From positions 1,300,001 through 1,364,000 of the forward strand of contig NC_087067.1 in the NCBI RefSeq assembly GCF_963678635.1: a stretch of DNA of 64,000 nt. Reading direction: 5' to 3'. Under the pieces are notes generated by a model, which had not been told where the DNA came from, searched no databases, and worked only from the letters and a program-made list of their open reading frames with translations. Position numbers and translations under genes: made by a program. The number at the start of each line of letters is the position of its first letter. Position 1 is the stretch's first letter. Source of the DNA: Symsagittifera roscoffensis. Lineage: Eukaryota > Xenacoelomorpha > Acoela > Convolutidae. Below, in pieces: positions 1-7,970 of the stretch.

Positions 1-148
1 TCTACAATATAAAAAATTATTAAAAAACTCTTTCCACAGCATAAAAATAGAACTGAGGGATACTACGGGTGAAAAAATTCCTTTTGTGTCCGTAGGAATT
101 ACACGAGTTGTTCTCTTGTTTCGCAAGGTTTCGGATAATCTTTTTTGA
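1..148 (+). pseudogene. Maverick minor capsid (penton-like) protein, 3' fragment
   Basis: The window opens inside the second copy-type of the C-terminal end of the minor capsid gene. The last 48 codons are present, ending in the family-like stretch with LRDTTGEKIPF and a final beta strand, then a TGA at 146-148. The remainder lies off the window or was lost in the duplication. Identification rests on the same C-terminal pattern as the longer copy at 713-1274 and on the neighbouring capsid genes. This is a fragment and cannot make a complete protein. Confidence 0.6.
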
Positions 149-165
149 TTTGTACTTCATACGAA

Positions 166-482
166 ATGGTTGCTCAATGTTCGTCTAATTTTCCTATTTT
201 TCGTGGACATGCAAGACAGCCTGGAAGAGGTTCTGGTGCTCTTGCATAAATCTTGGGAGAACTGCAATTCCCTTTATTAAAAAATATATAGTCCCAGCTG
301 CAAAAAGAATTGGAGCAGATTTATTTGAAATTGCTGCTCCAGAGATTGGAGAAGTTGTCAGTGGAAAACAGTTGGGATGTGGAAAAAAGATATCCAAGCG
401 TAAAAATAGAAGAGCCATTTCTCGAAAAAGTAGTTCAAAAATCAGTCGGTCTTGCAAAGACATTTTTGACAAGATAAAATGA
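166..482 (+). pseudogene. Maverick small basic virion-type protein (copy 1), frameshifted
   Basis: A short gene lies between penton and major capsid. It starts with ATG at 166, has a Gly/Arg-rich N-terminus, then an amphipathic hydrophobic stretch (around PAAKRIGADLFEIAAPEI) and a Lys/Arg/Ser-rich tail. This resembles the small basic, protease-processed core or membrane-lytic type proteins of adenovirus-like systems that Mavericks encode beside their capsid genes; the exact family is inference. A frameshift near 247 separates the N-terminal part from the rest. The stop at 480-482 overlaps the capsid start codon at 479 in an ATGA arrangement. Confidence 0.45.
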
Positions 483-775
483 GTGTAAATCAAAGTAGTC
501 ATTTTTGGTACGGAACTTTTACAATTTCTCTGGAGATTTTTGATAAAGTCCCAGTTTTGGAAACAATAATTTCATCATACATACAAGAAGTATTCCCAAG
601 TACTTCTCCAGATGAAAGCAGTATTGAGTTTGAATTTGAGATGGACCGTAATCTTTATTTGCATATGCGTGCTACCCACCTCAGTTTAAAGCTTCAATTA
701 TTCAAAGGAAGAGCACAAAAATATAAATCTAACGGAGTTTATGTATCAGTAGATAAGATTACACAAAAAATATGA
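479..775 (+). pseudogene. Maverick major capsid N-terminus (copy 1), fused to penton sequence
   Basis: About 78 codons match the N-terminus of the fuller capsid copy at 1603, with small differences. At about 713 the frame leaves capsid sequence and enters the duplicated penton region, ending at an artificial stop at 773-775. The fusion is a by-product of the tandem duplication, not an evolved gene. The capsid part contains the strand pattern expected at the start of the first jelly-roll. Confidence 0.6.
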
Positions 776-1274
776 ATCTAACGGAGTTTATGTATCAGTA
801 GATAAGATTACACAAAAAGTTGCCATTCATTTACCTGAGGATCAATCAGTGTTTATAATTCAAAGTGCTGATTTGAGTCACATTTTCGGTTGTGATTTCG
901 AACAAAATCAGACAGGTGTTATAATGAAAGAAAAAGGACTACATTATCCTCAATATTCTTACGACATTATAAGAATACATTCCCTAATGATTTATAGTGA
1001 TATTATAGAATATAATATAGTAGGCGATACAAAAACTTTACTGCGTTGTATTTCTTTCATTTCCAAAGTAAAAAATGGAGACATAATATCTACAGGACAG
1101 TACATGAATTATCAATCCATCGCAAATCTACAATATAAAAAATTATTAAAAAACTCTTTCCACAGCATAAAAATAGAACTGAGGGATACTACGGGTGAAA
1201 AAATTCCTTTTGTGTCCGTAGGAATTACACGAGTTGTTCTCTTGTTTCGCAAGGTTTCGGATAATCTTTTTTGA
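713..1274 (+). pseudogene. Maverick minor capsid (penton-like) protein, 5'-truncated
   Basis: The frame is open from the duplication junction to a TGA at 1274, with no clear start of its own; the first long stretch can begin at a GTG at 849. The product is a beta-rich protein of about 170 residues whose C-terminus (LRDTTGEKIPF followed by a hydrophobic strand) matches the pattern I know from Polinton penton proteins, which form the pentameric vertices of the virion-like capsid. Its place upstream of the small basic gene and the major capsid supports this. The N-terminal part is missing because the tandem duplication begins inside the gene. Confidence 0.6.
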
Positions 1275-1291
1275 TTTGTACTTCATACGAA

Positions 1292-1606
1292 ATGGTTGCT
1301 CAATGTTCGTCTAATTTTCCTATTTTTCGTGGACATGCAAGACAGCCTGGAAGAGGTTCTGGTGCTCTTGCATAAATCTTGGGAGAACTGCAATTCCCTT
1401 TATTAAAAAATATATAGTCCCAGCTGCAAAAAGAATTGGAGCAGATTTATTTGAAATTGCTGCTCCAGAGATTGGAGAAGTTGTCAGTGGAAAACAGTTG
1501 GGATGTGGAAAAGATATCCAAGCGTAAAAATAGAAGAGCCATTTCTCGAAAAAGTTGTTCAAAAATCAGTCGGTCTTGCAAAGACATTTTTGACAAGATA
1601 AAATGA
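1292..1606 (+). pseudogene. Maverick small basic virion-type protein (copy 2), two frameshifts
   Basis: Second copy of the gene at 166-482. It shares the frameshift near 1373 with copy 1 and also lacks two adenines around 1511, which destroys the basic tail. It ends at the start codon of the better-preserved major capsid gene at 1603. The extra break shows that the two copies have been decaying independently since the duplication. Confidence 0.45.
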
Positions 1607-2915
1607 GTGTAAATCAAAGTAGTCATTTTTGGTACGGAACTTTTACAAATTCTTCTTTGGAGATTTTTTATAAAGTCCCAGTTTTGGAAACAATAATTTC
1701 ATCATACATACAAGAAGTATTCCCCAGTACTTCTCCAGATGAAAGCAGTATTGAGTTTGAATTTGAGACGGACCGTAATCTTTATTTGGATATGCGTGCT
1801 ACCCACCTCAGTTTAAAGCTTCAATTATTTAAAGGAAGATTGTTTGAAGCTTTTAAAAAAGAAAAAGCAGAACATAAAGCAAAATCGGAGGAAGATTCAG
1901 ATGAGGAACCACAAACTTACTTAACTTAGTAAACAACCTACTACATTCTCTATTCTCCAATTGTGAAGTTTATTTTAATAAAACAATGGTTTACACCGCC
2001 ATTGGATTATATCCTCATAAAGCACAAATATCGAACGAATTCAACTCGTCGGCAGTGAGTAATAAAGGAATACTTGCTTGTCACGGGTATAGTTTTGAAG
2101 AAAATCCGGAAGCATTTGATATGTATCCATTCACTGATAGAGCAAATTCTTTAGGATCAGGGATTATTTTTTCACTTTATAGCAGGCTAGCCATTGACTT
2201 GTTTTCTTGTGAAATATTATTACTACCAAAAACCAAAGTTCGAATTAAACTAATTCGAGCTAGACCTAATTTTTACACGCTGTCTGATAATCCAAATGTT
2301 AGTCTGAAAATTGTTGATTGTTCACTGTTTACAAGAAGAACTTTAGTAGCTGAACCTAATCATCAAAATTTGCAATGGAATCTGGAAAAAGAACCTGCTC
2401 ATTACAATTACATGGAAACTATAGCAAGAACCTTCATCATTCCATATCGTCAAAACCAATTTATTCAGGAAAATGTTTTCAATAATGCCCCAATCAAAAG
2501 GATAGCCGTTGCAATGAATAAAAATTTGGCAGTTGCGGGATCTTTTCATAAAAATCCTTTCAATTATCAACAATTTCATTTGAGAGAGCTTAGATTTATT
2601 CGGGGCGGAAGAGCAGTTATTTCATTAGATACAACTTCTCCTTGTCAAACCTATGTTAAAACAATGAAAGCAATGCAGTTTAACGAAGATTTTCCAGCTC
2701 TTCCTATGGAAGATTTTCAAATTCACCATATGCTAGTTTTCGACTTGACTTCACTACAGGATGCAGCTGAACACTTGCATTATCCAGAATTTATTGGAGA
2801 AAGCTTGAGATTAGAAATGTTTTCCATGGAGCAAGTAACGGAAGTGATAGTCTTGGGAGAAAGACTATCAAACATTCAAATTGACAAATTCGGAACATTC
2901 GCTAAAAATGTTTAA
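1603..2915 (+). pseudogene. Maverick/Polinton major capsid protein (double jelly-roll type), one frameshift
   Basis: Two overlapping frames cover the whole gene: 1603-1929 (108 codons) and one open from upstream of 1986 to 2915 (309 codons). They meet at about 1917-1930, where reading continues only after a one-base shift; no intron could fit. Together they span about 430 residues, close to the usual length of nematode Maverick capsids. The C-terminal half has the family pattern of an FIIPY motif, then KNPFNYQQF, then a YVK turn and a final strand that I associate with C. elegans F54H12.2-like capsid proteins. The protein would form the hexons of an icosahedral particle. With the frameshift it is a recent-looking pseudogene. 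Confidence 0.75.
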
Positions 2916-2957
2916 GTTTTTTGATTTTTCAGGTTCCTATAAAAATATTGTAACTTT

Positions 2958-3167
2958 TTGGGACTTTTCTTTGTTATTATCTCTGTACTATCTATATTGT
3001 TTTTCTTCAGAACTAAAGCTCCAGAAAAAATAGAGAAGAAATGCTGTTTAGTTGAAAAACCTAGACAATTCTTCAACTTAGACTGTAAAACAGTGTTCAA
3101 TAAACTTTGCCCACTACATAAGGCTTGTGTATGGGACTTTGTTGATTCAATTCCTAAATGTATGTGA
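2958..3167 (+). CDS. Small cysteine-rich protein with N-terminal membrane segment, function unknown
   Basis: An open frame of about 69 codons with no ATG at its start. It begins with a strongly hydrophobic stretch of about 16 residues (FVIISVLSILFFF), followed by a basic linker and a tail with seven cysteines. A TTTTTCAG just upstream (about 2924-2931) would be a good nematode 3' splice site, so this may be the last exon of a small membrane protein gene. It lies between the major capsid and protease genes on the same strand, so it probably belongs to the Maverick. I do not recognise the family. Confidence 0.4.
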   Translation: MGLFFVIISVLSILFFFRTKAPEKIEKKCCLVEKPRQFFNLDCKTVFNKLCPLHKACVWDFVDSIPKCM

Positions 3168-3255
3168 GTCATGATTCTTTATTTTTTTTATCCTAAAGTA
3201 CACTATCAAACTATCAATTTCTTTTTTAGCTGTAAATCAGTCTACAATTGCAAAG

Positions 3256-3652
3256 ATGGATAACTTTTCACTTTTGCAAATTATTGAAAGAATTCCAGAG
3301 CTCAGGTTCAAGTACATGGGATCATACCCTTCTGATACAGTACCTCAACTAACAAAATACTTTTTGCAATTATTTACTCAGCCCCAAGCAATGAAAGAGG
3401 AGAACACTGGATTATGATTGCTCGACTGGATAAAAGCTACTACTTTGCTGATTCTTTGGGAAGAAAGAGATCAACTTACCCTTTTTTGACAAAAAGTTTC
3501 GACGAATGTTTCCTCGAAAGCTACAAAAGACTGATAATTTGTATGGATTTTACGCGACTTATTCAGCATTTCTTCTTTTTAAATTCTTCCAGAAGAACTT
3601 GAACAATGTTCATGATGTGCATGTTTTGAATTTTATCAGTAATTTTATGTAA
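3256..3652 (+). pseudogene. Maverick adenain-like cysteine protease, frameshifted
   Basis: Reading starts with ATG at 3256 and must change frame at about 3375-3400 and again near 3500 to reach the stop at 3650-3652. The pieces show a GEHW-type motif holding the expected catalytic His, a following YYFADSLG segment, and a final YGFYATYSAF helix. In the adenovirus-type protease family that helix normally carries the catalytic Cys just before the Gly. Here the codon at 3542-3544 reads Tyr. The enzyme would cleave capsid and core precursors during particle maturation. With at least two frameshifts and the changed residue it is inactive. Confidence 0.65.
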
Positions 3653-4659
3653 AAGTGCTTTTTTACATGCAAAGTGTCAATTTTTGCAGTAATTTTACTA
3701 TACGATGTAGTGAATTGTTTGGTTAATTATGTAATTTAACTTTTTAAATTCCTTAGTTTTTTTTACGAAAAGCATCTTAGCAACTAACCTTTTGATGAAA
3801 TACGGAGAATGATAATGGAATATGGATGTTGTAGTCCCCCAATTGAAAGAATCAACGATAGAGTAGATAAATTTACAAAAATTGTAACCAACTTCTAGTA
3901 AATTGTATAATTTTCTTAAAAGTTTACTCTGAGAAAGATGGAAAACGAGTCAGACCCAAAAAACAAAAATGATACTATCTTTTTCTCAGTGTAAACTTTT
4001 ACCGTGGCAGAGCAATTGATAAGTTTGGATGATAATTTTTTGAAAAATTTGGAAATTTCAAAGAATTTTTTTAAAATTAAAGACAAAGTGATAAAAGAGA
4101 ACTGAAATGAATCGTGGCAAGAAATATGACAGAATAAATAAACCAGTTGGGGTAAAAATAAAAACAAGATAAAAACATCTGATTGGTCGAAATTTAAAAA
4201 TTTTTGCATAATTTCATCTTAGTCCCAATGAAAAGTTCATGCAATTTTGATTGGATGTATTTCATTTTTTAATGAAAAGTTAAGATTTTTATCTCTCAAG
4301 AAAGTAATTCACCCTTGAAAAACTCTGTGGGGAACTGCTAATATGCATCTGTCATATAATTGTGAGATAATTAAGTCAAAAAAGATAAAATAAGTCATAA
4401 AATTATTAAATGTAATGAACCTGTCATCCGTTCTCCAGATGAACTGGGGGAAAAGATTAAGTGGGATATAAAAGTAATCAACCGTGAGAAGCTGTCAAGA
4501 TTCCCCTCATATCCCGTGGAGCGGAATAACTAACCTGTCAAAGATTGTCCCCTCTTGACAATTTTCCCCAGATAACCTGATGGAATATAAATAACATGAA
4601 ATAAGAATTTAAAAGATTCTTTCGAGAAAAAAATATTCTGTGATATATTAGTTTATGAT
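3653..4659. other. AT-rich spacer without recognisable genes
   Basis: No supported coding sequence. An imperfect hairpin is visible at 3918-4000: the left arm contains TTTACTCTGAGAAAGAT and the right arm its near complement. Around 4430-4580 there are short inverted blocks (for example CTGGGGGAAAA against TTTTCCCCAG) that may be remains of a small non-autonomous transposon. Confidence 0.5.
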
Positions 4660-5127
4660 CCCATACTCTAAATCGAAGCTTAATTTTTGTCGAAACTTAC
4701 CATTCGAAACTCCAACCATCCAATTTTTTTTTTCGAGTTTTTAATATAAAAATGTTTTTTCAAGATAAAAATGTATTTGCAAGTAAAACTTAAAAAATTT
4801 TCGAAAAATTTTCTGAAACTTACCTTCTGAAACTTACCAGACCGAATTTTTGCGAGACAAGATAGCCCCTACATATCACTAATCGTAGAAATTGGCTAAG
4901 AAACGCAAGTATTGGCAAAATCGAGCTCAGAAAACTCGGGCGCCAAAAATTTTTCTAAAACTTACCATCTGAAACTTATCATCTTAATACATGGGAAACC
5001 TATTCCCTATCTGAATACATTGGGAAATCTATAGCCTATGTTAATACATAGGGTGCTGACCGGATACTCTATAGCCTATGTTAATACATGGAGGTCAGCA
5101 CCCACCCCCCCTGATCGCCTCACTGAT
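4660..5127. repeat. Dispersed hairpin repeat (copy 1)
   Basis: The segment repeats phrases such as GAAACTTACCATCT and CCTATGTTAATACATAGG and ends in a hairpin with an 11-bp stem at 5051-5061 and 5093-5103, then a C-rich tract and GATCGCCTCAC. The same order occurs at about 57590-57935 and 58690-59020. The copy stops abruptly at about 5120-5128, where it meets pol sequence of element B. Confidence 0.75.
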
Positions 5128-5652
5128 ATACTAATAGTGCACCAAGAAGGTCGTTTTCATCGATTGAGCACCGGACGAGCAGCTCATTACGAAAACATCA
5201 AACCGAACAATGCCTCATCAAAGGACTGGTGCATCCCAGCTGACATGCAGGAGGGAGACTATTTGATAGTGGATCCTGCTTGTGAAGTGAATGAAAGAGG
5301 TGCGTGCGACAAAAACGACGGAACTGAGGTGGTAGATAATTACGATCTGCCACTGGACCTGGAGTTGACCGAGCGAGTGGAGATGGACGACGAAACTCTA
5401 CCTTATACCGAAGAGAACTGGGACTGCCCAGAACAAACTGGAGTTGACAAAGGAGTACAGCCTGACCTTCTTTTCACCATGGAGACACGTCAGGGCAAGA
5501 AAGGAAGGGACAAGAAAAAGTACAACCCGTATGGCGAGGATTTCGTCGTAGACAGGATAGTTTTAAGCGATATGGTGAGCTCGCTGGTGGGACAGGATGA
5601 AGTAGCGGTGCCACAAGAGATCGACTTAGTCAATGACATTGGTCACTAAGGG
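5128..5652 (+). pseudogene. Element B: C-terminal end of Ty3-like pol (post-integrase region), 5'-truncated
   Basis: From about 5128 the frame matches the region after the integrase of element A's gag-pol: a shared GRAAHYEN block follows, then an acidic segment with similar spacing, ending in DIGH before a TAA at 5647-5652. It lies on the + strand, opposite to A. All upstream pol sequence is absent, replaced at about 5128 by the hairpin repeat. Open sequence immediately upstream (to 5038) comes from that repeat and is not part of pol. Confidence 0.8.
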
Positions 5653-5875
5653 CACTGATAAGCAACACGTGAATCCAGAGAGCTTGGTATTGGCCTTGAC
5701 TTGACTTAGGGACTTTCTGGTTGAGAGAGGAGTGATCTCCCTCTCGTTACCAGTCTATGATCCCAATAGGGGAAAGCTACATCCGAGAGGGTTATATGCC
5801 CTCGTACACGTGATATTTTCGGAAACGGACATAGAGTTTTACTTACATAAAAAGTACAATCTGAGCATATGCTAG
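5653..5875 (+). pseudogene. Element B: macro-like domain, C-terminal remnant
   Basis: After the pol stop, about 70 codons match the end of the macro-like region of element A: an LRDF helix, then PVYDPNRGKL, then a helix ending in a YLHKKYNLSI strand and TAG at 5873-5875. Compared with A, about 170 residues between the acidic segment and this piece are deleted, and there is a stop before LRDF. Agreement of this copy with the shifted frame at 14218-14396 is the main evidence that the segment is real coding sequence of the family. The insertion point of A is 22 bases downstream. Confidence 0.65.
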
Positions 5876-5892
5876 GAGTTGCATTCGGCGAT

Positions 5893-5897
5893 AAGTG
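5893..5897. other. Target site duplication (left), AAGTG
   Basis: Matches AAGTG at 26404-26408 on the other side of element A. Five base pairs is the usual duplication size for Ty3-type integrases. Confidence 0.8.
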
Positions 5898-6182
5898 TAA
5901 CATTCGTCTACTGTAGTCACACATGAGGCTTAAGAAAAATAGGCCCTATAACCATTGGCTCAAGAGTCAGGGACACTATCTCTTGTGTTTTTCTACCTCA
6001 AGAACGGTCGGAGCCAATTCGGTTCGCTTGCGACATGAGACTGGAACCCGTTACAGCTTGAAGGCCACTACCAAAATACCCCCCACTCTAGAAATAAAAA
6101 CGTCCCCATACTTAGGTCTCGAAATACCCAAAATACATGAACGCCGTTAAAAACCGGGTCGGAACAATCCACTTAGTTACTT

Positions 6183-6188
6183 TTTATT
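6183..6188 (-). promoter_or_regulatory. Polyadenylation signal AATAAA in 3' LTR of A
   Basis: AATAAA on the - strand in a context (CCAATAAAAAGTAAC) also present in the right LTR (25806-25811) and in the LTR of element C (32647-32652), which supports function as the element's 3'-end signal. Confidence 0.55.
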
Positions 6189-6408
6189 GGACAGTGGAAC
6201 TTTGATCCATTTCAGATGGATCAACCTAAAACTCGCCTTATCTCAACATAACTATCATAAAATACACTCGAGAAATTTAAATTGAGAACTCACATGTCGA
6301 TGCACTTGAGTATGAGGAATAACTAAAAGATAAGCAGCTTGAGAACTAAATAATATAACTGAATAAGTTTGATGCTAATTAGTTTTAACAACAGAAGTAA
6401 GTTCTGTC

Positions 6409-6699
6409 TCAAGAATCAAAGTTTATGAATGAACCATTGGGACACTCGAGTTGTCCACTCTTCCATTGAATGTTCACTCCTTTCCTTTCGAATAGTCTTT
6501 TTTTCTCAAGTCTGTATTCTATTCTCCTGTTTTCAGGATGAGACAGCTCTACTCTCTGATTACTCCGTATCGAGAAATTGCGAATAGCAATTTCCTGCCT
6601 TTTTCTTGAGTAGTTTCCCGCCATTGTTAATTCGGTCGTTCTGATTTTGATTTTTGCGTTTTCAGTTGGTTCGAGAAAACTGAGCATGACAAGCTCCAT
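6409..6699 (-). CDS. Open reading frame inside the LTR, 96 codons, unrecognised
   Basis: The frame is open in both LTRs of element A (here and at 26032-26322), with only a few amino acid differences between the two. The product would be strongly basic and polar, without membrane segments or motifs I recognise. The corresponding part of C's LTR does not keep it clearly. It may be chance, helped by the youth of the insertion: two nearly identical LTRs give little power to detect selection. Confidence 0.2.
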   Translation of the reverse strand: MELVMLSFLEPTENAKIKIRTTELTMAGNYSRKRQEIAIRNFSIRSNQRVELSHPENRRIEYRLEKKRLFERKGVNIQWKSGQLECPNGSFINFDS

Positions 6700-6780
6700 T
6701 CGAAATTTTTAAAATTAAAACTTCACTCCAAAATTACGTGTTTCTCAAGGTCAAACCTCCAGACATGACCGACTGGCACA

Positions 6781-6797
6781 TACTCCCCGGACTCGAG
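6781..6797 (-). promoter_or_regulatory. Polypurine tract of element A
   Basis: Directly inside the 3' LTR the - strand reads GAGTCCGGGGAGTA and then TGTGCC of the LTR. The same purine-rich block (GTCCGGGGAGTA before TGTGCC) precedes the 3' LTR of element B at 30522-30533. It would prime plus-strand synthesis. Confidence 0.65.
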
Positions 6798-7220
6798 ATC
6801 GATGTCCCCATCGTGTGTTGTCATCTGCCAGTGAGTCCCAGAGAACCGAGTGTTGCTCAAGATACAGTGCCAGTGGTCATTTACAGAAGTTTGCATCGGA
6901 CTTAAGTTTATCTACCTTCCAAAATTCACAACCATATAAAATTTTCACGCTATCGCTAAACAGCAATCAAAATTTGCACACACCTGCACCCATGAATCCC
7001 CGCTTTTTAAGCTGGCATTCTTTAAGTTTTCTTTTGTCCTATTCAGTCAGGAAATTGTCATGCATCATTCTGATTTATATAATAGATCTATCATATTAAT
7101 AACAATATCCTATTCGTCTAAAATTTCTTTTTAGTGAACCCAGATCTCATCCAAGTTCACTCTCAAGCCCCCTCCCTCTCAAGACTCAAGACTCTAGAAT
7201 TTTCCTTTCGAGCCGCCGGC
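6798..7220 (-). other. Element A: 3' untranslated stretch between ORF3 and the polypurine tract
   Basis: No supported coding sequence. Three CTCAAG motifs occur close together at about 7171-7192, just past the end of ORF3. Confidence 0.5.
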
Positions 7221-7970
7221 TCACCTCGTGTTTTTCGCCTTCGAGGTACCCGACACCGGTGTTCTTGGCACTGTAATTTGTTCCAACAGTGCCTCTTCGT
7301 CATCGGAGCTGATCAAAATTTCCTCCCAGGCCTTCAGCTGTTCATAGGATCGCATCCACTCCCTCTGCTCTTGTAACCTCTTCGATTGATTTGGTAGGCT
7401 CTTCACCTTCAACTCCCGGTTCAAACAGAAGGAATTGTGAAGACTCATGCTTGTATTCTTCGCCAGGTCCTCCTCCAGTATTGATTCCCTCGCTCTAGAA
7501 TTGTCTCTGGATATTCTGCCCACTCTTTTCCACCCCGTCGTGATCGCATTTCGATGGGTTAGCAGGGGTCTCTTGAAGGCATCTGGTCCTATCTCGGCTT
7601 GGAATTGTCGATATTCCTTTTGATGTTTCCTCATGTGGTCCTTTGTTACCACATATAACCAGGATGTTAATGTCGCACGAAACCAAGGAAAGAATCTCAG
7701 GCGGCTCCATATATGTCTGATCTCCACTGGTATGGCGAATACCTTGCATGCGGTCTCGAATAACTCAAGTCTCCTGCTGTAATCTATCGCATGAATCGAC
7801 TCAGCTGTTGGTGTTCTCGATTCTCTATACTTCGCTATGTTTTCTTCAATCCATCGCAGAGCCAGCATCGTGCTCACCACCAAGATGGTCACCTTTTGTC
7901 GATGCTCCGGTAGTCCCAACGATTTAATCTCTTCTATGTCCCAAATCAGACAGAGATTGGCGCGTTCTGG
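7221..7970 (-). CDS. Element A ORF3, downstream part (after in-frame TAA)
   Basis: A frame of 232 codons from the first possible start at 7919, but open without a stop right back to the TAA at 7971-7973, which ends the upstream part in the same frame. The most economical reading is one protein of about 900 codons interrupted by a single stop codon. The segment is helical-looking and basic in the middle, acidic near its end (ISSDDEEALLEQ), with no motif I recognise. It is the last coding sequence before the 3' LTR. It could be made by stop-codon readthrough, be a separate product, or be lost in this copy. Confidence 0.6.
   Translation of the reverse strand, partial: PERANLCLIWDIEEIKSLGLPEHRQKVTILVVSTMLALRWIEENIAKYRESRTPTAESIHAIDYSRRLELFETACKVFAIPVEIRHIWSRLRFFPWFRATLTSWLYVVTKDHMRKHQKEYRQFQAEIGPDAFKRPLLTHRNAITTGWKRVGRISRDNSRARESILEEDLAKNTSMSLHNSFCLNRELKVKSLPNQSKRLQEQREWMRSYEQLKAWEEILISSDDEEALLEQITVPRTPVSGTSKAKNTR

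Larger units (their letters stand above)
1..1840 (+). repeat. Tandem duplication inside a Maverick/Polinton fragment
   Basis: Bases 1-712 reappear at about 1127-1840 with only a few substitutions and small indels (offset about 1126). The unit runs from the 3' end of a penton-type gene, through a small basic-protein gene, into the 5' third of the major capsid gene. The junction near 713 therefore joins capsid N-terminal coding sequence to the middle of the penton gene. A 49-bp direct repeat sits just after the junction (about 723-771 and 772-821). One frameshift in the small basic gene is shared by both copies, so decay began before the duplication. Confidence 0.9.
5898..6780 (-). repeat. Element A 3' LTR
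   Basis: In element orientation it starts TGTGCCAG and ends near GTTA(CA). A TG shared at 5896-5897 makes the outer end ambiguous by two bases; choosing 5898 gives a perfect 5-bp target duplication. It contains an AATAAA signal, eight copies of CTCAAG/CTTGAG and a 96-codon open frame. Confidence 0.93.

Noticed and set aside
3916-4209. 97-codon frame on the - strand
   Set aside because: Phe/Leu-rich low-complexity product in AT-rich spacer containing a hairpin; no start context or neighbours.
5038-5127. N-terminal extension of the B pol fragment from a start codon at 5038
   Set aside because: This part is the dispersed hairpin repeat, found elsewhere without pol; the open frame across the junction is accidental.
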